Assembly: GCA_036365145.1 (NCBI GenBank)
Contig: JAEOAD010000018.1
Span: forward strand, 8,140,001 to 8,204,000
Length of the DNA stretch: 64,000 nt
Direction: 5' to 3'
From: Orientallactaga sibirica
Taxonomy: Eukaryota; Chordata; Mammalia; Rodentia; Dipodidae
Of the stretch, positions 58,444 through 64,000 are shown piece after piece (positions within the stretch are counted from its first letter, which is position 1; each line of letters starts with the position of its first letter). A model generated the notes under the pieces. It had not been told where the DNA came from. It ran no database searches and was given only the letters and a program-made list of their open reading frames with translations. Both the position numbers and the translations under genes were made by a program.

Positions 58444-58652
58444 TAAAAAATATTTTGTTTATTTACTTATTTACAAGAGTGAGAGAGAGAGAAAGAATAT
58501 GAGCATGCCAGTGCCTCTTGCTACTGCAAATGAACTCTAGGTGCACGTGCCACTCTATGTATCCGGCTTTTACATGGTACTAGGGAATCAAGCCCAGGCC
58601 TTCAGGACTTACAAGCGAACACCTTTAACTGCTGAGCCATCTCTTCAGTCCC
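58440..58652 (-). mobile_element. tRNA-derived jerboa-type SINE
   Basis: Minus-strand copy. The head reads on the plus strand as 'ttaactgctgagccatctct'. Confidence 0.9.
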
Positions 58653-59881
58653 ACGCCCCCCAAAAAAAACTCTTAAAAAAAATAAGACTTCCAGTTAAGA
58701 TGGCGGCATAGGAACCACACCAAAATAGGCTAGGGGGAAAAAAAAACCAACAAAATAGACTCTTCTACTAAAAAGTGAGGTGTATAGTAAATTACCAACC
58801 GCAGCAGAGAAGTAGGAGTGATCCAGAGTGTCTAGAGCCCACAGAAGCAGGCAGAAGCGGCTCCAGCAGCGGTGGTGGAAGTTCCTCGTGGTGGAAGCCG
58901 CCAGGGTCCACCTGAGCCACAGGATTTTAAAGCCGGCCTCCTCGCAAACTCAAGAAACGTGCAAGGAGGATGGCAAAGACCAACAGAGCAGCTTGTGAGG
59001 AAGAAGATCACATAGATAAGCAAATGGACTTCAGCCACCATCCACAGCTTCCCCTCCACCACCACCAGTGCAAGCGCCGGCAAGCACCAGAGACCTGGGG
59101 AAGAAAGCTCACCTACCCAGCATCCGGCATGATTAAGGCAGTGACCCACAGATGAAGCTGGCCTTCCTGAGCCCACAACACAGCAAAAAAGGACCCATGC
59201 AGCCATACAGCATAGCTGAGATCAAAACCATCCCAAAAGGTAACTTGGATTACACCAGATCAGTACCCACCAAATAAGCCCGATGTATAGGCTTGCATTG
59301 GAAGGGCTAATTGCACCTACCATGTCAGGGTAAATTATATGTTAAACCTGATGTATGGTCAGATCTGACATTCGTAAATAAGCTATATTTCGGGCTGCTC
59401 ATTTGTTGCTTCCTGATTTATAGTGCCTTTGCTTCCTCTTCTTTCAATCATTGGGAAAGGGTCTCACTTGGTCACAAGCTGACCTTGGAACCCTCTACAG
59501 ACCAGAAATCTTAGCCTCACAGTTGACAGGATTAAGGGTGTGGGGCAACACACATCATTAGGGACTGTGACTTTGTTAGAGGATCTGTTTGTCATAACAC
59601 CTACTTTTGCACAAATACTCTGTGCTGTAGTTCATTGAACGGGTACATTGTTTAGTTAAATTTTTAGAATTTGACTGTAATCTGCTCCATTCAACCTACT
59701 TGAATACTCCCATAGCAGGCAAACCCAAAACCTAGGGTCACTTTTGTGATTACTCTGAGAGTCTTAAGAGCCACACCTAGCACCTTAAGCTCCTACCCTG
59801 AAAATACATACTACCAGATTGATTGATACATCTCATATTACTGCAGATAATTAGAAAACCCAAGCATTAAATTAATCCAAG

Positions 59882-60956
59882 ATGCAAAAATCTCTACAGT
59901 ATAATACAAGAAACACAAAAAATCAAGACAATATAAATCCACCAAAAAGTATTAATATAACAGAAATGACCTTCAGTGAGACTGAATTAGAGGAAATGCC
60001 TGAGAAAGATTTCAAAAGAATGATTATAAATATGTTCAAAGAACTCAAAGAGGAAATGAAAGGGTTCAAAGACCTCAAAGAGGAAATCGAAGGATTCAAA
60101 GAACACTCAGAAAACCAATTTAATGAAATAAGGAGGTCAATACTAGATATAAATACAGAAATAGAAAGAGTGCAAAAAAACCTAGGCAGAAATACTAGCA
60201 ATAAAGAACACAGTCAATGAAATTAAAAACTCTGTAGAAAATATCTCTAGTAGAATGGATGAAGGAGAGAACAGAATATCTAAACTAGAAGACGAGGTGG
60301 CAGATCTAATACAGTCCAGCAAAGAGAAAGACAAAATAATAGGAAGGCATGAATGGGAAATTCAAGATATTCGAGACACTATGAAAAGATCAAACATGAG
60401 AATTCAAGGGATAGAAGGAGAAGAATCTCACTCCAAAGGCATAGTAGGTGTTTTCAACAAAATCATAGAAGAAAACTTCCCCCAAATTGGGAAAGAGATG
60501 CCAATGCAGATTCAGGAAGCATTTAGAACACAAAACAGACAAAACCTGAAAAGAACCTCTCCCCGCCATATTATACTTAAACTACCAAACATACAAACCA
60601 ATGAAAATATATTGAAAGCAGTTAGAGAGAAAAAGCAAGTCACCTACAAAGGCAAGCCCATCAGAGTCACAGCAGATTACTCAACACAAACTTTAAAAGC
60701 CAGAAGGGCTTGGAGTGATGTATTCCAAGTTCTGAAAGATAAAAACTGTCAAGCAAGATTACTTTATCCTGCAAAGCTATTTATCCAAATTGATGGAGAA
60801 ATAAGGACATTCCACAACAAAGACAGGCTAAAGGAATTTATGGCAACTAAACCAGCTCCACAGAAAATACTTGCAGGAATCATTCATGCTGAAGAGAAAG
60901 CAAAACATACACAGCAGGAAAGAGGAAAAAATAAACCATATCCAAATAACAGTTAA
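59882..60956 (+). pseudogene. L1 ORF1 (copy C), one frameshift
   Basis: This encodes the L1 RNA-binding chaperone. 59882-60220 covers the acidic and Lys-rich N-terminus and coiled coil (E-E-M-K-G-F-K-D-L-K repeats). After a frameshift at about 60190-60250, 60255-60956 gives the rest of the coiled coil, the RRM-like domain and the C-terminal domain with L-Y-P-A-K-L-F and I-D-G-E-I-R-T-F. Together they are about 350 codons, near the family norm. The 11-residue unit containing F-K-D-L-K-E-E-I-E-G is partly duplicated in the coiled coil. Confidence 0.92.
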
Positions 60957-61002
60957 AACAAGTGAGTAAAGTGAAAGCAGGAAGAACTACAAAACAAGAA
61001 GA

Positions 61003-63563
61003 ATGGTGAGAACAAATACATATCTTTCAATAATAACTCTTAATATCAATGGCCTCAATGCCCCAACCAAAAGACAAAGACTTGCAGACTGGATTGAAAA
61101 GCAGGGTCCTACCATCTGTTACCTCCAGAAAACTCATCTCTCAATAAAAGATAGAAACCTTCTTAGGGTGAAAGGTTGCAACAAGTTATTTCAAGCAAAT
61201 GGGCCTAGGAAACAAGAAGGGGTTGCTACCCTAATTTTTGACAGGATAGACTTCAAACCAACATTAGTGAAGAAAAATAAAGAAGGTCACTTTATACTGA
61301 TTAAAGGAACACTCAAACAGGATGACATTACAATCCTAAACATATACGCCCCTAACATGGGGGCTCCCAATTTCATTAAACAAACACTATTAGACTTAAG
61401 GTCAGAGACACAACTCCTAACACAACAGTAGTGGATGACTTCAATACCCCACTCTCATCACTTGATAGGTCTACCCAGCAAAAAATAAACAGAGAGACAT
61501 CTGCATTAAATGATATCATGGAACAAATGGACCTAACAGATATATACAAAACATTCCATCCAAATGCTGCAGTATATACATTTTTCTCAGCAGCACATGG
61601 GACATTCTCTAAAATAAATCATATAATAGGATGCAAATCAAATCTTGACAAATACAGGAAAATTGAAATAATCCCTTGTATGCTATCTGACCACAATGGG
61701 ATTAAACTGCAAATCAGCAACAAGAAAAACTACAGAGCATACAGAAATTTATGGAGACTAAACAGTACATTATTGAACAATGTATGGGTCACTGAAGAAA
61801 TTAAAAAGGAAACCAAGAAATTCATAGAATCAAATGATGATGAGAATACAACATACCAAAACCTTGGGACACAATGAAGGCAGTCCTACGAGGGAAATTT
61901 ATAGCTTTAAGTGCCTATATTAAGGAATTAGAGAGTTCACAACTAAACAATTTAGTGCTTTACCTTAAGGCCTTGGAAAAAGAAGAACAAAGCAAACCAA
62001 AAATCAGTAGACAGGAAGAAATAATAAAGGTCAGGGAAGAAATTAACGAAAAGGAAACCAAAAAAAAACAATAAAAAAAAAAACCCTGGTTCTTTGAAAG
62101 GATAAACAAGATTGATAAACCCTTAGCAAATCTCACCCAAAGAGAGAAGAGACTTTGATAAAATTAGAGATGAAAAAAGCAACATCACAACAGATACCAA
62201 AGAAATTCAGAAAACCATACGAACATACTTTAAGAATATATATGCCTCTAAGTATGAAAACCTGAAAGAAATGGATGATTTCCTTGATTTATGTGACGTA
62301 CCAAATTTAAATCAAGATGAGATAAACTATTTAAATAGACTTATAACAACTACAGAGACCCAAGCAGTTACAAAAAGTCTCCCAACTAAAAAAAGCCCAG
62401 GCCCAGATGGATTCACTACTGAATTTTATCAGACATTCCTGGAAGAACTGACACCAATGCTCCTCAAACTTTTCCAAAAAATAGAAAAGGAAGGAATTCT
62501 ACCAAAATCCTTCTATGAAGCTAGCACCACCCTGATACCCAAAACGGACAAAGACAGATCAAGAAAAGAAAATTACAGACCAATCTCCCTCATGAACATA
62601 GATGCAAAAATTCTCAACAAAATACTACAAAACAGAATACAAGAATATATCAGAAAGAGTATTCACCCCGACCAAGTAGGCTTTATCCCAGAGATGCAGG
62701 GATGGTTCAACATACACAAATCCATAAATGTAATACACGATATAAATGGTCTGAAGGACAAAAATCACATGGTCATCTCAACAGATGCAGAAAAGGCATT
62801 TGACAAAATCCAACACCCCTTCATGGTGAAAGTATTACAGAAACCGGATAAAGAAGGAACATATCTCAACATAATAAAAGCTATTTATGACAAACCTACA
62901 GCCAACATAATACTAAATGGGGAAAAACTTGAATCTTTTCCTCTAAATTCAGGAACAAGACAAGGGTTTCCACTTTGCCCACTTTTATTTAATATAGTAC
63001 TGGAAGTCTTAGCTATAGCAATAAGACAAGAGACACTCATAAAAGGAATACAAATTGGAAGGGAAGAGATCAAATTATCATTATTTGCAGATGATATAAT
63101 TCTATACATAACACACCCTAAGGACTCTACCAGCAAACTGTTATAGAGCTGATCACTTTTAGCAATGTAGCAGGATACAAAATAAACACACTGAAATCAG
63201 TAGCTTTTCTATACACTAATAACAAACATGCAGAGGATGAAATCAGAGAATCTCTCCCATTCACAATTGCCTAAAAAAAAAAAATACCTTGGAATAAACT
63301 TAACCAAGGAAGTGAAGGATCTCTACAATGAGAACTTTAAAAGACTCGAGCGACAAATTGCAGAAGACACAAGGAAATGGAAAGACATCCCATGCTCCTG
63401 GATTGGAAGAATCAATATTGTGAAAATGTCAATCTTACCAAAAGCAATCTACACATTCAATGCGATCCCCATTAAAATCCCAATAGCATTCTTCACAGAA
63501 ATAGAAAAAGCAATCCTAAAATTCATATGGAAACACAAAAAAACCTCAAATAGCCAAAACAAT
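61003..63563 (+). pseudogene. L1 ORF2 (copy C): endonuclease and reverse transcriptase, several frameshifts
   Basis: ORF2 nicks target DNA and copies L1 RNA. The endonuclease lies at 61003-61740 and the reverse transcriptase at about 62160-63240. The RT has the [11 protein letters not shown] region and the F-A-D-D active site at 63084-63095 (Phe where many L1s have Tyr). Frame changes occur near 61425, 61865, 62070-62160, 63143 and 63270. In the endonuclease, the catalytic Glu of Q-E-T-H is Lys (codon at 61129-61131) and the Asp of I-D-H is Asn (61617-61619). The element is therefore inactive even apart from its frameshifts. Confidence 0.93.
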
Positions 63564-64000
63564 TGTAGCTAACAGCTTCAGGTTCGCTGAGATGAACTTC
63601 CAGACCAGGTACAGTTATGGAGGAAGGGATATTATTTATTGAAGCTTACAGATCCAGGGGAAGTTCTATAATGGCAGAAGAAGCTGGCCTGCCTTTACAG
63701 GGCCAAGCAGAGAGAGAAACCAACCAGCCACACAGCACACAGAGCAAAAACTACAGCCAAAAGAGTCATATAGCACACTTTAGGAACTCCTTCTAGGCAC
63801 ACTTTGCATATCTTTACAATGGAATCTCAAATCATCACCACACCTTAAGACTGGCCTCCCGGTGACACTGCCTCTAGCAAGGTGATTGCAGATGCAAACT
63901 ATAACTAATAAAACACTGAATATATTGGGGGAACATATATTCAAACTACCACATTCCGCCTCTGGCCCCCAACAGATTTAGTTCCTGGCCCCCAGTAGAT
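63564..64000 (-). mobile_element. MaLR element: 3' LTR and start of internal region, runs off the window
   Basis: The LTR (63564-63953, 390 bp) starts TGTAGCT and ends CTACCACA on the plus strand. To its right the plus strand reads 'ttccgcctctggccccc', the complement of the purine-rich tract found before the 3' LTR of the complete MaLR at 27750. The element is therefore on the minus strand and has internal sequence beyond 64000. It splits L1 copy C. Confidence 0.9.

Larger units (their letters stand above)
58683..63563 (+). mobile_element. Near full-length L1 (copy C), interrupted by a MaLR
   Basis: It begins 'agacttccagttaagatggc', the usual L1 5' start, and has a 5'UTR of about 1.2 kb, ORF1 (59882-60956) and ORF2 (from 61003). 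At 63563 it is cut by a MaLR LTR; the rest of ORF2 and the 3'UTR should lie beyond the window. It is the same family as copy B and antisense to RAB28. Frameshifts in both ORFs make it inactive. Confidence 0.94.

Noticed and set aside
1..64000. CRISPR array, operons, phage or plasmid modules, tRNA or rRNA genes
   Set aside because: The repeats are SINEs and microsatellites, there are no spaced palindromic repeats, and tRNA-like boxes all belong to SINE heads. The window is ordinary mammalian DNA, and I found no undescribed system.

Overview
This is a mammalian genomic window, almost certainly from a rodent and most likely a jerboa (Dipodidae, Jaculus-like). The evidence is the repeat content. 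B1 (7SL-derived) SINEs and B4-like composite SINEs occur throughout. There are many copies of a tRNA-derived SINE that opens with a 'ggctggagagatggctta' type box, contains a 'ttgcagtggctggaggccctgg' type core and ends in a CT/GA-rich tail; I associate this family with jerboas from memory. L1 and ERVL-MaLR elements are also abundant. Nothing here is prokaryotic: no operons, CRISPR arrays or phage genes.

The only host gene I can support is RAB28, a Rab-like small GTPase, on the minus strand. Four exons are visible. A 104-nt exon (32246-32349) encodes the end of the G4 box and the G5 SAK motif. A 78-nt exon (31247-31324) follows. Then comes a 95-nt alternative cassette exon (24873-24967) with its own stop and a CSVQ C-terminus. 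The last exon (CDS 23339-23431) ends in CAVQ and is followed by the 3'UTR to about 22.5 kb. All splice sites are canonical and all phases agree. The upstream exons (roughly residues 1-131) were not found between 32.35 and 64 kb, so the preceding intron is at least about 31.6 kb.

Layout. 1-22.5 kb is intergenic sequence 3' of RAB28: L1 3' ends, a 5.2-kb L1 that has lost its reverse transcriptase (10.4-15.6 kb), MaLR LTRs, SINEs and MIRs. 22.5-32.35 kb holds the RAB28 3' half, with a complete LTR-internal-LTR MaLR element (26.27-28.07 kb) inserted in a SINE. 32.35-64 kb is the RAB28 upstream intron. It contains an old L1 on the minus strand (36.2-43.7 kb), a plus-strand L1 with 5'UTR monomers and several nested insertions (49.2-53.6 kb), a retroviral-type LTR (54.4-55.0 kb), and a near full-length L1 (58.7-63.56 kb) broken by a MaLR element that runs off the end. 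All L1 open reading frames are damaged.

I found no new gene system. The most informative items are the two alternative RAB28 C-termini, the nested insertions with readable target-site duplications, the L1 5'UTR segment that resembles B1, and two L1 copies that lost their RT domain internally. All homology calls come from reading and memory; no database search was run.
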